Below are positions 52,461-61,541 of a stretch of 64,000 nucleotides of DNA, piece after piece. Every line of letters starts with the position of its first letter. The first letter of the stretch is position 1. The translations under genes and the position numbers were made by a program. The stretch covers positions 33,140-97,139 of the forward strand of contig CANMQP010000020.1 in NCBI GenBank assembly GCA_947500035.1. The letters are read 5' to 3'. The DNA comes from an uncultured Kiloniellaceae bacterium (lineage in GTDB: Bacteria > Pseudomonadota > Alphaproteobacteria > Kiloniellales > Kiloniellaceae). Under the pieces are notes generated by a model. That model was not told the DNA's origin, searched no databases, and saw only the letters and a program-made list of their open reading frames with translations.

Positions 52461-53363
52461 CTAGGTAAAATCCACCTTGCGGAAGTGCCGTTCGATCGCG
52501 TTGACGAAGAGGTGTGCCGAGGTTTCGACGTTCTTATGGGCCGAGACGATGGCGCCGATCTTGTATTCACTGAGAATGCGTTCGGCGAGGGGCACAAAGC
52601 GAAGCTCGCCTGATTTTATGTCGGATAAAAAACCGACCTTGGTGTAGATCCCGATGCCCCGTCCGGCCTTGATCGCATGTTTGGCCATAATGTGGGCGTT
52701 GGTATAGAAAATCGTCGAAAGCGGCAGCACGGCGGTATCGATTTCCTGGTCGATGATCGAAGTTTTACCCCGCGCGTCCATGGTGCGCACCAGCGGGAAG
52801 CCGACACAATCCTCTACGGTGACATAATGCCGGTCGGCCAGCGGATGGTCCGGACGCATGATCACACCGAAGGGTGAGGGCTTCTCGGCGACGACCCGCA
52901 CGTCGGGATGCAGATCCCGTGTGAAGCTCAACCCGACATGCGCGATGCCTTTCGCAACGGCTTCGATGGTCTCGTCAGGGCCGGCGGTCGCAACCGTGAA
53001 GGAGACCCCCGGGTATTCATTGCTAAAGTCTTCCATGACTTGCGGCAGGAAACCAAAGGTCGTGGAATCGAGCGTCGAGAGTTGGATATGACCGGTCCGA
53101 AGATCCCGGATATCGTCGATCGCCGCCCGGAGGTTTCGGTAGTCGTAGAGTGTGCGGCGGCAATGCTCGACAACGACACGCCCGGCAGCGGTCAGCTCGA
53201 CGCCCTCGGGCAGACGGTCGAAAAGTCGGGTGTCGAATTCAGCCTCCGCCTTGAGGATCTGGCGGTTAACCGCAGATGAGGCGACATTCATGACCTTCGC
53301 CGCCTTGCGGATCGATCCCTGGCGTGCGACCTCATCGATATAGCGAAGCAGAGGATGATGCAT
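52461..53363 (-). CDS. LysR-type regulator of the adjacent ABC/CoA operon
   Basis: 300 residues from the ATG at 53363, where the helix-turn-helix begins at once (LLRYIDEVARQGSIRKAAKVMNVASSAVNRQI). An upstream extension would be atypical. The effector domain starts near residue 90, with GHIQLSTLDS and PLVRTMDARG. It is divergent from the seven-gene unit to its right. An inverted repeat with LysR-box character sits 27 bp upstream of its start and overlaps a TATAGT read towards this gene, so it probably represses itself and activates the unit on binding a pathway intermediate. The effector is unknown. Confidence 0.85.
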   Translation of the reverse strand: MHHPLLRYIDEVARQGSIRKAAKVMNVASSAVNRQILKAEAEFDTRLFDRLPEGVELTAAGRVVVEHCRRTLYDYRNLRAAIDDIRDLRTGHIQLSTLDSTTFGFLPQVMEDFSNEYPGVSFTVATAGPDETIEAVAKGIAHVGLSFTRDLHPDVRVVAEKPSPFGVIMRPDHPLADRHYVTVEDCVGFPLVRTMDARGKTSIIDQEIDTAVLPLSTIFYTNAHIMAKHAIKAGRGIGIYTKVGFLSDIKSGELRFVPLAERILSEYKIGAIVSAHKNVETSAHLFVNAIERHFRKVDFT

Positions 53364-53389
53364 GAATTGAGGGTCCTCGTTTGTCGAAG

Positions 53390-53410
53390 GTGATGCCGAA
53401 TTGGCATCAC
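53390..53410. promoter_or_regulatory. LysR-type binding site in the divergent control region
   Basis: GTGATGCC, five bases (GAATT) and GGCATCAC form a perfect inverted repeat with 8-bp arms. It contains ATGCC-N5-GGCAT, a good fit to the T-N11-A rule for LysR proteins. On the minus strand TATAGT (rc of 53409-53414) overlaps the site as a possible -10 for the regulator gene. A -10-like TATAGT for the rightward unit lies at 53454-53459. Confidence 0.65.
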
Positions 53411-53564
53411 TATAGACGAAAAAAACTTCATCATGCATCGCTCGGCTTAACGATATAGTCATCTTTGCACGTTCAGGGGGGACGTGAACTTCAACGAAAG
53501 CAGCGGAACGGTTGGCCTAATACACCCAAAAAAAGAATCAGGGCCCGCGAAGCAGGAGGACAGG

Positions 53565-54608
53565 ATGGCTAAGTTTTTCAACAACAGTGTTCACCGTCGT
53601 CAATTCATTCAGGGCCTGGGTCTCGCGACTGGCGCCGCGCTCACCGGCAGCATGATCGGTGTTTCCCGTTCGGCGCGCGCCGAGGAATTTGAGATCTCGA
53701 TGCAACTCGGCTGGCTGATTTCCAACGGACAGCTGGGCGAAGTCGCAGCCGATAAGTTGGGGTATTACAAGGATGCCGGCCTCGCCCTGAAGATCGTCGC
53801 CGGCGGTCCCAATGTGGACGGTGTCGCATCCGTTGCGTCGGGCCGTTCCAATGTCGGGCAGCTCTCGTCCAGTCCGTCGCTCATGCTGGCGCGTTCAGCG
53901 GGTATTCCCATCAAATGCATCGCTGCCGGATATCAGCAGCATCCCTTCACCTATTTCTCGCTCAAGAAGGACCCGATCAACGAACCCAAAGACATGATCG
54001 GCAAGACCATAGCGACCCAGGGCACCGCGCGCATCCTCCTGCGGGCGCTGCTGGCCAAGCACGGAATTGCGGAAGATGATGTGAAGGTCATCGTCATGGG
54101 CGGCGACATGGGACCTCTCATGACCGGGCAGGTCCAGGCCGTCACCGGTTGGCAATCCAATATCAATGCTCTCAAGATCCTGGGAGACCAGCGGGTCGAC
54201 ATGCGGCTTTGGGATGCCGGGATCCAGCTATATGCCAATCCCTACTACGTCACCGACGAAACTCTCGATCAGCACTCGGACAAGCTGGCGGCCTTTATCA
54301 GTGCCACGGCGCGTGGCTGGGACTGGGTGCGCCAGAACCCGGACGCAGCCGTCGACACGCTGGTCGAACGCTATCCAAATTTGGATGCAGAATCCGAGCG
54401 TCAGGCGGTGGGACTGATTTTGAACTATGTCTTCAATGAGGAGACCAAAGCCGGCGGCTGGGGCACCATGAAGCGCGAGAACTGGGAAGCGCAGATCAAG
54501 ACCTATGCCGATCTCGGGCAGTTCAAAAACGAGGTGCCGGGCGTCGACGATGTCATGACGACCTCTATTCTGGAGGCCACGGCGGCTGATCGTCCGAAAG
54601 CCGGGTGA
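53565..54608 (+). CDS. ABC transporter substrate-binding protein, NitT/TauT (NMT1/THI5) type, Tat-exported
   Basis: 347 residues from ATG 53565 with AGGAGG five bases upstream. The N-terminus has a twin-arginine motif [19 protein letters not shown], with likely cleavage after ARA near residue 40. The NMT1/SsuA-like domain reads [27 protein letters not shown], then [15 protein letters not shown] and [18 protein letters not shown]. Members bind sulfonates, aromatic acids, thiamine precursors or nitrate. Tat export suggests folding before export. It leads a seven-gene unit with the ATPase and permease following at once. The solute is unknown. Confidence 0.85.
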   Translation: MAKFFNNSVHRRQFIQGLGLATGAALTGSMIGVSRSARAEEFEISMQLGWLISNGQLGEVAADKLGYYKDAGLALKIVAGGPNVDGVASVASGRSNVGQLSSSPSLMLARSAGIPIKCIAAGYQQHPFTYFSLKKDPINEPKDMIGKTIATQGTARILLRALLAKHGIAEDDVKVIVMGGDMGPLMTGQVQAVTGWQSNINALKILGDQRVDMRLWDAGIQLYANPYYVTDETLDQHSDKLAAFISATARGWDWVRQNPDAAVDTLVERYPNLDAESERQAVGLILNYVFNEETKAGGWGTMKRENWEAQIKTYADLGQFKNEVPGVDDVMTTSILEATAADRPKAG

Positions 54609-54619
54609 GGCCGTGTCCC

Positions 54620-55447
54620 ATGCCTGAACCTGCAATGATCAAGCCCGTTGAGATCGAACCCCTTGAGGGTGTCGCGAGAGCACCTGTGCCGATCGCGGCA
54701 GACCTCAAGGAGGTCTCGGTGTCATTCGGCGCGCTTCAGGCGCTCAAGGATATTTCCTTGAGCGTCGCCGAAGGTGAATTTCTTACCATTCTCGGCCCTT
54801 CGGGCTGCGGTAAGTCGACATTGCTGCGGGTCGTGTCGGACCTTGTGCCCGCGTCGGCGGGCGAGGTCGTCATCTTCGGCAAGCAAACCGAACAGGCCCG
54901 TCTGGCGCGCGAGTTTTCCTTCGTGTTCCAGGATGCAACGCTCCTGCCCTGGAGGACCGCGCTGGAGAACGTGCGCCTACCCTTGGAAATGGGGCAAAAA
55001 CAGAGTTCCGCACTCCCCAAGAGTGATCTAACACCGGAAGAACTGCTTGATCTGGTCGGGTTGAAAGGGCGGGAAAACGCCTTGCCGCACGAACTCTCGG
55101 GCGGCATGCGCCAGCGGGTGGCGATCGCCCGGGCCCTGGTTTGCAAACCGCGCCTGCTGCTGATGGACGAACCCTTCGGGGCTTTGGATGAAATCACGCG
55201 CGACCGTCTCAACGAGCAGATCCTGCAGATCTGGCAGGAAACCAGAACCACCATTCTCTTCGTGACTCACTCGATTCCCGAAGCCGCATTTCTAGGACAG
55301 CGCGTTCTGATGCTGGCGGCGCATCCGGGCCGGATTCATGAAATCGTGGATGTCGATTTGCCCTATCCAAGGCGCTTGAAGATGCGTGAGACCCCGGAGT
55401 TCATGGCCATCGCATCCCGGCTTCGCAGTTTGCTGGAGGCCTGCTGA
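54620..55447 (+). CDS. ABC transporter ATP-binding protein, NitT/TauT type
   Basis: 275 residues from ATG 54620, nine bases after GAGG; a GTG at 54605 overlapping the previous stop is an alternative. Walker A is GPSGCGKST, the Q-loop lies in [11 protein letters not shown], the signature is [15 protein letters not shown], Walker B is [13 protein letters not shown], and the switch histidine is in VTHSIPEA. It powers the importer with the permease that follows, whose ATG overlaps this stop by one base. Confidence 0.9.
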   Translation: MPEPAMIKPVEIEPLEGVARAPVPIAADLKEVSVSFGALQALKDISLSVAEGEFLTILGPSGCGKSTLLRVVSDLVPASAGEVVIFGKQTEQARLAREFSFVFQDATLLPWRTALENVRLPLEMGQKQSSALPKSDLTPEELLDLVGLKGRENALPHELSGGMRQRVAIARALVCKPRLLLMDEPFGALDEITRDRLNEQILQIWQETRTTILFVTHSIPEAAFLGQRVLMLAAHPGRIHEIVDVDLPYPRRLKMRETPEFMAIASRLRSLLEAC

Positions 55448-56268
55448 TGTCCATAGCAAGCAACCTCGAACCTGCTGCATCACCTGAGGCAAACAGGTCC
55501 TTTGTAAGTGGCTTTCTCTCTGGACGATACGTTCCGCCCTTGCTGGCGGTGGCTGGACTTCTTCTGGCCTGGGAAGGCGGCGTCCGGATCTTTGACGTGC
55601 CTGCCTACATTGCGCCGGCACCCAGTGACGTGGGCGCGACGCTGTCGGAAGATTCGGCACTGCTGTTCAGGAACTTTGTACCTACCTTGATCGAGAGTGT
55701 GCTGGGCTTTTTGATCGGCAATCTGATCGCGATCACAGTGGCAGTCACCTTCGTGCATCACAGACCGGTGGAGAAGGCGTTTTACCCGCTGGCCGTCTTC
55801 ATCAACACCATCCCGATCCTGGCCATCGCGCCGATCCTGGTGTTGCTATTCGGGAATGGCTTGCTTGCCAAGGTGGTGATCGCCGCCTTGATCTGCTTCT
55901 TCCCGACGCTGGTGAACATGGTGCGCGGCCTGCAGTCGGTCAGTCCGCAGACTTTGGAATTGGCGCGGATCCTCTCCGCTTCGAAGTGGGAGGTCTTCTG
56001 GAGGATTCGGCTGCCATCATCGCTGCCCTATCTCTTCTCGGCCCTCAAGATTGCGTCGACCACCTGCGTGATCGGGGCCATCGTCGGCGAGTGGGTGGGG
56101 GCGGACGTCGGCCTCGGCGCGCTGATCATCGATGCCACCTTCAATTTCCGCTCGGCGCTGCTCTACGCCACTGTCTTCGTATCCTCCGGTCTAGCGGTCC
56201 TGCTGTTCACGGCGGTGACCCTGGCCGAGCGGATGGTGATCCGCTGGAAGCCGGAGCAGACGGGATAA
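55447..56268 (+). CDS. ABC transporter permease, NitT/TauT type
   Basis: 273 residues, six membrane helices, start overlapping the ATPase stop by one base. The EAA loop reads LARILSASKWEVFWRIRLPSSLPYLFSALK near residue 175. Helices include LLAVAGLLLAWEGGVRIF and VFVSSGLAVLLFTAVTLA. It forms a homodimeric channel for the solute captured by the binding protein. The FAD oxidoreductase gene follows after 63 bp with its own GGAGG site. Confidence 0.9.
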   Translation: MSIASNLEPAASPEANRSFVSGFLSGRYVPPLLAVAGLLLAWEGGVRIFDVPAYIAPAPSDVGATLSEDSALLFRNFVPTLIESVLGFLIGNLIAITVAVTFVHHRPVEKAFYPLAVFINTIPILAIAPILVLLFGNGLLAKVVIAALICFFPTLVNMVRGLQSVSPQTLELARILSASKWEVFWRIRLPSSLPYLFSALKIASTTCVIGAIVGEWVGADVGLGALIIDATFNFRSALLYATVFVSSGLAVLLFTAVTLAERMVIRWKPEQTG

Positions 56269-56331
56269 CGCGGGTGACAACAACAGCTTTGGAAAATGTA
56301 CTGCCGCGTGGCGGCCGTCAGGAGGAACGCT

Positions 56332-57690
56332 ATGTCTCAGATTCACAATAAATCAGTGCGCGAAGCCGCGCGGGATGTGCCTGTGGTTGCACAGTCCGAC
56401 GTTATCGTCGTCGGCGGTGGCGCGGCGGGCCTCACAGCGGCAGTCTCGGCCGCGCGGAACGGCTGTTCCGTGACCCTGCTGGAGCGCTATCACCATCTTG
56501 GCGGTATGGCTTCCGGCGGCATGGTGCTGGTCCTCGACGATATGGTCAACGGTTACGAAATCACGGTGACCGGCATCGTCTCGGAATTCGTCGACCGGAT
56601 GGCGAAACAGAACGGTGCTGTTTTTCCACCGCCCGAGGATTGCCGCCAGGACTGGGAGATGTGGCGTAAGTGGTCCCGCTGGGGCGTCCATAACTTCCAT
56701 GTTCAGGAGCACCCGCAACCAATCATCCACGCCGTCGCCTTTGACCCCGATGCCTGGAAACGGGTGTCGCTGGACCTTGCCCGGGAGGCCGAGATCAATC
56801 TGCGTCTGCACAGCTGGTTCTCCGATACCCTGGTCGAGGACGGCAAAGTCAAGGGTGTGATCTGCCAGACCAAAACCGGGCGGCAGGCGATCCTGGGTGA
56901 TATCGTAATTGACGCGACTGGCGATCTGGATGTGACCGCTGCGGCGGGGGCCGACTTCACCCAGGGGCAATACATCGTCACCACAGTCTTCCGTCTTTCG
57001 AATGTCGATACAGACGAGGCCGAGCGCTTTCAGTACGAAGAGCCGGAGGCCTTCAAGAAGCTCGACCGGCAGGCCCGGCGTCTGATCGGCGGCGCCTGGG
57101 AGATGTGGTGGCTCAAGACACCAATCCCCGGTGTCGTCTGGTGTAACTGCCCGCACATGCCGGGCTACGACGGAATCTCGGTCGAAGACCTGACCAAGGC
57201 GGAGTACGAAGGCCGCGAACGCATCATGCGGCTCTACGAGTATGCCCGAGAAAACCTGCCGGGCTTCCAGAATTCAAATTTGCTGGGCACAGCCGAACAG
57301 ATCGGCGTCCGCCAGACCCGCCAGCTGCGCGGCGAATATGTCGTCACCAAAGACGATATCGTCAGCCGGCGGCACTTTGCCGATACGGTCTGCCGGGGCA
57401 GGGACTACTACACGCCATATCGCGCACTGTTGCCCCGTGGCCTGGACAACCTCATTGTCGCCGGACGGCACTATTCGGCAGAGCCGGATGCCCAGCGCAT
57501 GTCGCGGGAAATCCCGCCCTGCATGGTGCAGGGCGAAGCCGCGGGAGTTGCTTCGGCGCTGGCGCTGAACGCGAACGCCGCGCTGCGGGACGTGGATCCG
57601 AAGGCAATCCAGAAACAAATGCGTGCCCAGGGTGCCGATCCCGGCGATGTCCCGTCTGACAACGCTTTGGTTTTGGAGCCTGCGGAATAA
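56332..57690 (+). CDS. FAD-dependent oxidoreductase (FAD_oxidored family)
   Basis: 452 residues from ATG 56332, five bases after GGAGG. The FAD motif VIVVGGGAAGLTAAVSAARNG lies near residue 25, and the second GxxxG-type LLERYHHLGGMASGGM follows. A GD-type FAD contact is in VIDATGDLDVTAAAGADF, and the substrate region includes GGAWEMWWLKTPIPGVVWCNCPHMPG. The closing SREIPPCMVQGEAAGVASALAL is typical of the family. No own haem or iron-sulphur motif is seen, so the ferredoxin encoded four genes later is the likely electron partner. The chemistry is probably a desaturation or reduction of the imported compound or its CoA ester. Confidence 0.85.
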   Translation: MSQIHNKSVREAARDVPVVAQSDVIVVGGGAAGLTAAVSAARNGCSVTLLERYHHLGGMASGGMVLVLDDMVNGYEITVTGIVSEFVDRMAKQNGAVFPPPEDCRQDWEMWRKWSRWGVHNFHVQEHPQPIIHAVAFDPDAWKRVSLDLAREAEINLRLHSWFSDTLVEDGKVKGVICQTKTGRQAILGDIVIDATGDLDVTAAAGADFTQGQYIVTTVFRLSNVDTDEAERFQYEEPEAFKKLDRQARRLIGGAWEMWWLKTPIPGVVWCNCPHMPGYDGISVEDLTKAEYEGRERIMRLYEYARENLPGFQNSNLLGTAEQIGVRQTRQLRGEYVVTKDDIVSRRHFADTVCRGRDYYTPYRALLPRGLDNLIVAGRHYSAEPDAQRMSREIPPCMVQGEAAGVASALALNANAALRDVDPKAIQKQMRAQGADPGDVPSDNALVLEPAE

Positions 57691-57740
57691 TCGGCGAGCT
57701 GCAGCCTGTATTTTTATTCAGTTCGGAAAAAGAGGATCCT

Positions 57741-58946
57741 ATGTCCAGTAACAGCAATCTGCCCCTCGACGGTGTTCGGATTGTCGACTTTACCCAGGTC
57801 ATGCTAGGGCCCTGCGCCACCCAGATGCTGGCCGATTTCGGTGCCGACGTGATCAAGATCGAACGACCTGGATCCGGTGAGCTCTCCCGGAACTTCTTCG
57901 GCGGTACCAGCGAAGCCGAGCGCAACAACCCGGTCTTCTGCAGCCTGAACCGCAACAAGCGCTCGGTGACCCTCGACACGCGCCAGGAGAGCGCCAAGGA
58001 AGCGGTCTACGAACTGGTGCGCAGGTCTGACGTAGTCGTGAACAATTTCCGGCCCGGTGTGATGGACCGTATGGGTTTCGGATACGAGAAGCTGCGCGAG
58101 ATCAATCCGCGCATTATCTTTGCGTCCGGCACTGGCTTTGGACCCACCGGTCCCTACGCCCACAAAGGCGGGCAGGATGTACTTTCCCAGGCCCTGACCG
58201 GTGTGATGGAACGCCGTGCCGACGACGATACGCCGCGCTCGATTTACGCTACGGCGCTCTGCGACTACACGGCCGGTATGCATCTGGTCCAGGGCGTCCT
58301 GGCGGCGCTGCTGGCCCGGGAGAAGACCGGGCGCGGGCAGGAGGTCTCGGTGTCTCTCTACGACTCAATGCTGGCAATGCAGATGCAGGAAGCTTCCCAT
58401 CTCATGACCACGGATCAGGAATTGAACTGGGCCGCCATGCCGCTTAGCGGTGTTTTCGAGACGACCGACGGTGCGCTGGTCCTGGTTGGTGCCTTTAAGG
58501 CCAATCCATTGCAGGATATCTGCAGGGCGCTGGGGATCGAGGACCTCTCAGAGATCTATCCCGATCTCCCGGCACAGCGCGCAGGGAAGGCGGAACTTCA
58601 GCGGCGCTTCCGGGAAGGCTTTGGATCGAACACGACGGAGCACTGGATCGCCAAGTTGGAAGAACAGGACCTGCTTTGCGCCGAGGTCCGTCCATTGGGT
58701 AAGGCGCTGACCGACCCGCAGACGATCGAGAACGGGATGCTCGAAAGCTATGAACATCCGCTGCATGGCGAAACCCGCGTGATTGCATCGCCGGTACATC
58801 TCTCCGAAGCGCCTTTCACCGTGCGGCGTCCGCCGCCGCGCATTGGCGAACATACCGCCGAGGTTTTGGCCGAACTCGGCCTGGGTGAAGATCGGGGCGA
58901 GGTTTCTGGAATGGCCGCCAAGCCTCAGGCCGTGGGGGCTGCGTAA
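57741..58946 (+). CDS. Class III CoA-transferase (CaiB/BaiF family)
   Basis: 401 residues. The N-terminus LPLDGVRIVDFTQVMLGPCATQMLADFGADVIKIERP is the family signature. The catalytic aspartate that forms the acyl anhydride is Asp175 in ALCDYTAGMH, and NFRPGVMDRMGFGYEKL and GFGPTGPYAHKGGQD follow the usual order. Members move CoA from a donor thioester onto a carboxylic acid such as carnitine, formate or mesaconate. It probably activates the imported acid for the enoyl-CoA hydratase, whose ATG overlaps its stop by one base. Confidence 0.9.
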   Translation: MSSNSNLPLDGVRIVDFTQVMLGPCATQMLADFGADVIKIERPGSGELSRNFFGGTSEAERNNPVFCSLNRNKRSVTLDTRQESAKEAVYELVRRSDVVVNNFRPGVMDRMGFGYEKLREINPRIIFASGTGFGPTGPYAHKGGQDVLSQALTGVMERRADDDTPRSIYATALCDYTAGMHLVQGVLAALLAREKTGRGQEVSVSLYDSMLAMQMQEASHLMTTDQELNWAAMPLSGVFETTDGALVLVGAFKANPLQDICRALGIEDLSEIYPDLPAQRAGKAELQRRFREGFGSNTTEHWIAKLEEQDLLCAEVRPLGKALTDPQTIENGMLESYEHPLHGETRVIASPVHLSEAPFTVRRPPPRIGEHTAEVLAELGLGEDRGEVSGMAAKPQAVGAA

Positions 58947-59722
58947 TGCCGGTTAATTTCGAGATCCGAGATCAGGTCGCCTGGATCACGATCAACCGGC
59001 CTGATCGGATGAATGCCGTTGATGCCGAGACGGAAGACCGTCTCGAGGAAATCTGGCTTGAGATCGAGGGGAATTCCGATCTGCGCTGTGCGGTTCTGAC
59101 AGGTGCAGGCGACCGCGCCTTCAGTGCGGGTGCCGACATGAAGTCGGCAAACGGCGCAAGCGGTCTGGGATACTGGGCTCACGCACGGCCTCACGGCTTT
59201 GGCGGTCTCGCACTCCGCGACAGCCTCAACATCCCGGTCATCGCGCGGGTCAACGGCCTCGCCATGGGTGGCGGCTTTGAGATGGTCCTGGGCTGCGACA
59301 TCGTCATTGCGGTCGAGACGGCAAAGTTTGCCTTGCCGGAGTCGCGGGTCGGCCGCCTGCCGTTGGATGGCGGCATGGTGCTCTTGCCCCGGCTGATCCC
59401 GCAGAAAATCGCCATGGGCTACCTGCTCACCGGGCGGCGAATGTCAGCATCCGAAGCGGCGGATCTGGGCCTTGTGAACGAAGTTGTCAGCGCTGACGAC
59501 CTGGACGCAGCTGTCGAGCGCACTGTCGCCGACATCAAGGCCTGCGCGCCGCTCTCGGTGAAGGCGATCAAGCACACGGTCAAAAAGACCGCGCAGCTCA
59601 ATCCCCGTGATGCCCAGGCCCTGCGCACCCAACCCCTTGTGGCCGCTTTGCAGTCCAAAGACAGCGATGAGGGCGTGCAGGCTTTTCTCGAGAAGCGTGA
59701 CCCGGTCTGGAGCGGGACGTAA
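58946..59722 (+). CDS. Enoyl-CoA hydratase/isomerase family protein
   Basis: 258 residues, crotonase fold. The oxyanion-hole strand is AFSAGADMKSANG. Both glutamates expected of hydratases are present: one in AMGGGFEMVLGCD (about residue 111) and one in LPESRVGRLPLDGG (about 131). The C-terminal helices contain LTGRRMSASEAADLGLVNEVV. It adds water to, or isomerises, a 2-enoyl-CoA. Its start overlaps the CoA-transferase stop, so the two enzymes are made together. Confidence 0.9.
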   Translation: MPVNFEIRDQVAWITINRPDRMNAVDAETEDRLEEIWLEIEGNSDLRCAVLTGAGDRAFSAGADMKSANGASGLGYWAHARPHGFGGLALRDSLNIPVIARVNGLAMGGGFEMVLGCDIVIAVETAKFALPESRVGRLPLDGGMVLLPRLIPQKIAMGYLLTGRRMSASEAADLGLVNEVVSADDLDAAVERTVADIKACAPLSVKAIKHTVKKTAQLNPRDAQALRTQPLVAALQSKDSDEGVQAFLEKRDPVWSGT

Positions 59723-59768
59723 GGCTGATGAAACGGATGTGCGAGATCGACGGCCCGGGAGGCGGTTT

Positions 59769-60146
59769 ATGACTTTCATCATTTCCCAGGCCTGCGTGGA
59801 CATCAAAGACGGTGCTTGTACCGAGGTCTGTCCGGTCGAATGCATCTACGAGGGTGGACGGATGTTTTACATCCACCCGGATGAATGCGTGAACTGCGGG
59901 CTCTGTGAATCTGTCTGTCCGGTTGACGCCATCCGGGATGAGTTCGATGCCGAACCGGCGGAGGCCGCTTACATAGTGGTCAACAAAGAGTTCTTTGAAG
60001 ACAAGGTCACGGGGTGGGGATCACCGCAGGGCTGGAACCAAAATTTCCAGACTGACAAGGATCACCCCGTCGTGGCAGCTTTGCCCCCACAGGAGGCAAG
60101 CACAGAACCTCTCAAGATTGTCAAACTGGTCGATCTGGTAAAATGA
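59769..60146 (+). CDS. 7Fe-type ferredoxin
   Basis: 125 residues. An FdxA-like N-terminal half carries cysteines spaced as C-x7-C-x3-CP (CVDIKDGACTEVCP) and a second group CVNCGLCESVCP, which fits one 3Fe-4S and one 4Fe-4S cluster. The residue that is a non-ligand cysteine in some FdxA proteins is replaced. After residue 65 there is a family-specific tail (EFFEDKVTGWGSPQGWNQNF). It is 46 bp downstream of the enoyl-CoA hydratase and is the likely electron carrier of the FAD oxidoreductase in the same unit. Confidence 0.88.
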   Translation: MTFIISQACVDIKDGACTEVCPVECIYEGGRMFYIHPDECVNCGLCESVCPVDAIRDEFDAEPAEAAYIVVNKEFFEDKVTGWGSPQGWNQNFQTDKDHPVVAALPPQEASTEPLKIVKLVDLVK

Positions 60147-60164
60147 AGATCGCCGGCATCGCGC

Positions 60165-61541
60165 TTACTCTTCCCGAAACGCCCGGCTGAGCTGATCCTC
60201 GAAAGGTTTCACCAGATAGCTGAGAGCACTGCGTGCGCCGGTTTGAACGAAGACCTCCGCCGGCATCCCCGGACTTAGTTTGAGTGCATCTAAACGCGCC
60301 AGTTCCGCTTTACTCAGGCGCAGCCGGGCCAGGAAATACTGGTCTCCGCTCCGTTCGTCCTCTGTGAGATCCGCTGCGACCGAATAGAGCGTTGCATCGA
60401 GCTGTGGTGTCGTGCGCTGATTAAAGGCCGTGAAGTGAATGACCGCGTCCTGGCCAATTTGAATCTGATCGATATCGGCTGGTGCCACCCGCGCCTCGAC
60501 AATAAGATCATCTCCCTGGGGGACGATCTGCATCAGCGCCTCACCCGGAGTGATCACGCCGCCGCGGGTATGGATGGCGAGTTGATGAACCACGCCGGAC
60601 TGCGGCGCCTGGATCTCCAGACGGCGCAATTGATCCAGCGCGGCGACGCGGCGTTCGGCAAGCTCTGCGAGTTCCGCTTCGACAATGCGGAGCTCTCCCA
60701 GAACTGCTTCGCGGAATTCCTTGTCGAGTTGCAGGACCTGCAGTTGCGTCTCGCTAATCCGGCCTTCCGTCCGTGCGATCTCGGCGGTGAGTTGCCCGTG
60801 CTCGCCCTGGATCTTCACCGCTTCGCGTTCAAGCGCCATGTATTGGGTAACGGGAATGAGCTTTTTGTCTTTCAGGCCCTGCATCATTTTCAGTTCTTTT
60901 TGCGTCAGCTCGATTTCCCGTGTCTTGGCATCGCGTTGAGAGGTGAGGCCGGCGATTTCGTCATGGGTCTGCGTAATCCGTTCCTGCAGCTGCTCACGCT
61001 GGCCTGAGAGGGTGACTAGGCGTGCTTGAAAGAGCTTTCGCTCTCCCTCCAGTAGATCGAACTCACCGCTCGCATTTGCTTGCTCGCGCAGGTGTTGCGA
61101 GAAGACCAGCTCTTTATTGGAGTCTCGTTCGGCAATCAGCCGGGTGCGCCGGGTTTCCAGCTCGTTCATCTGTTTGGTGACAATGGCCAGGTTGGCTTTG
61201 GTCGCGGTGCCGTCGAGACGTACCAGGAGATCGCCCGCCTCAACCCGGTCACCGTCGCGCACGGCGATTTCGCCGACGATGCCGCCTTCAGCATGCTGGA
61301 CCAGCTTGATATTGGACTCGACGACAACCTTGCCCGATGCAATGACGGCGCTGGAGATGGATGCGAACGCCGACCAGCCGCCGACACCGCCAATCAGGAC
61401 TGCGGTGATCGCAAGGCCAATGAGAAGGTGGCGACGCAACGAAGATCTGGTGTGCGTGCCCGTTGCCGGTGCGTCGAAAGCGCCAGCGCGAAGGTTGGTG
61501 GGGTCGAGGGTTCTGTATCCCTCAAGCAGGCTCTGCGGCAA
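60165..61541 (-). CDS. Type I secretion membrane-fusion (HlyD-family) adaptor
   Basis: 458 residues. A cytoplasmic tail of about 33 residues and one membrane helix (LLIGLAITAVLIGGVGGWSAF) lead to a periplasmic lipoyl/coiled-coil plan. GKVVVESNIKLVQHAEGGIVGEIAVRDGDRVEAGDLLVRLDG is the lipoyl half-motif. A long helical hairpin spans about 100-285, and GVVHQLAIHTRGGVITPGEALMQIVPQ begins the second half and barrel. It joins the ABC ATPase to an outer membrane TolC-type channel. Its start overlaps the ATPase stop by 20 bp. No tolC gene is in the window. Confidence 0.92.
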   Translation of the reverse strand: MPQSLLEGYRTLDPTNLRAGAFDAPATGTHTRSSLRRHLLIGLAITAVLIGGVGGWSAFASISSAVIASGKVVVESNIKLVQHAEGGIVGEIAVRDGDRVEAGDLLVRLDGTATKANLAIVTKQMNELETRRTRLIAERDSNKELVFSQHLREQANASGEFDLLEGERKLFQARLVTLSGQREQLQERITQTHDEIAGLTSQRDAKTREIELTQKELKMMQGLKDKKLIPVTQYMALEREAVKIQGEHGQLTAEIARTEGRISETQLQVLQLDKEFREAVLGELRIVEAELAELAERRVAALDQLRRLEIQAPQSGVVHQLAIHTRGGVITPGEALMQIVPQGDDLIVEARVAPADIDQIQIGQDAVIHFTAFNQRTTPQLDATLYSVAADLTEDERSGDQYFLARLRLSKAELARLDALKLSPGMPAEVFVQTGARSALSYLVKPFEDQLSRAFREE

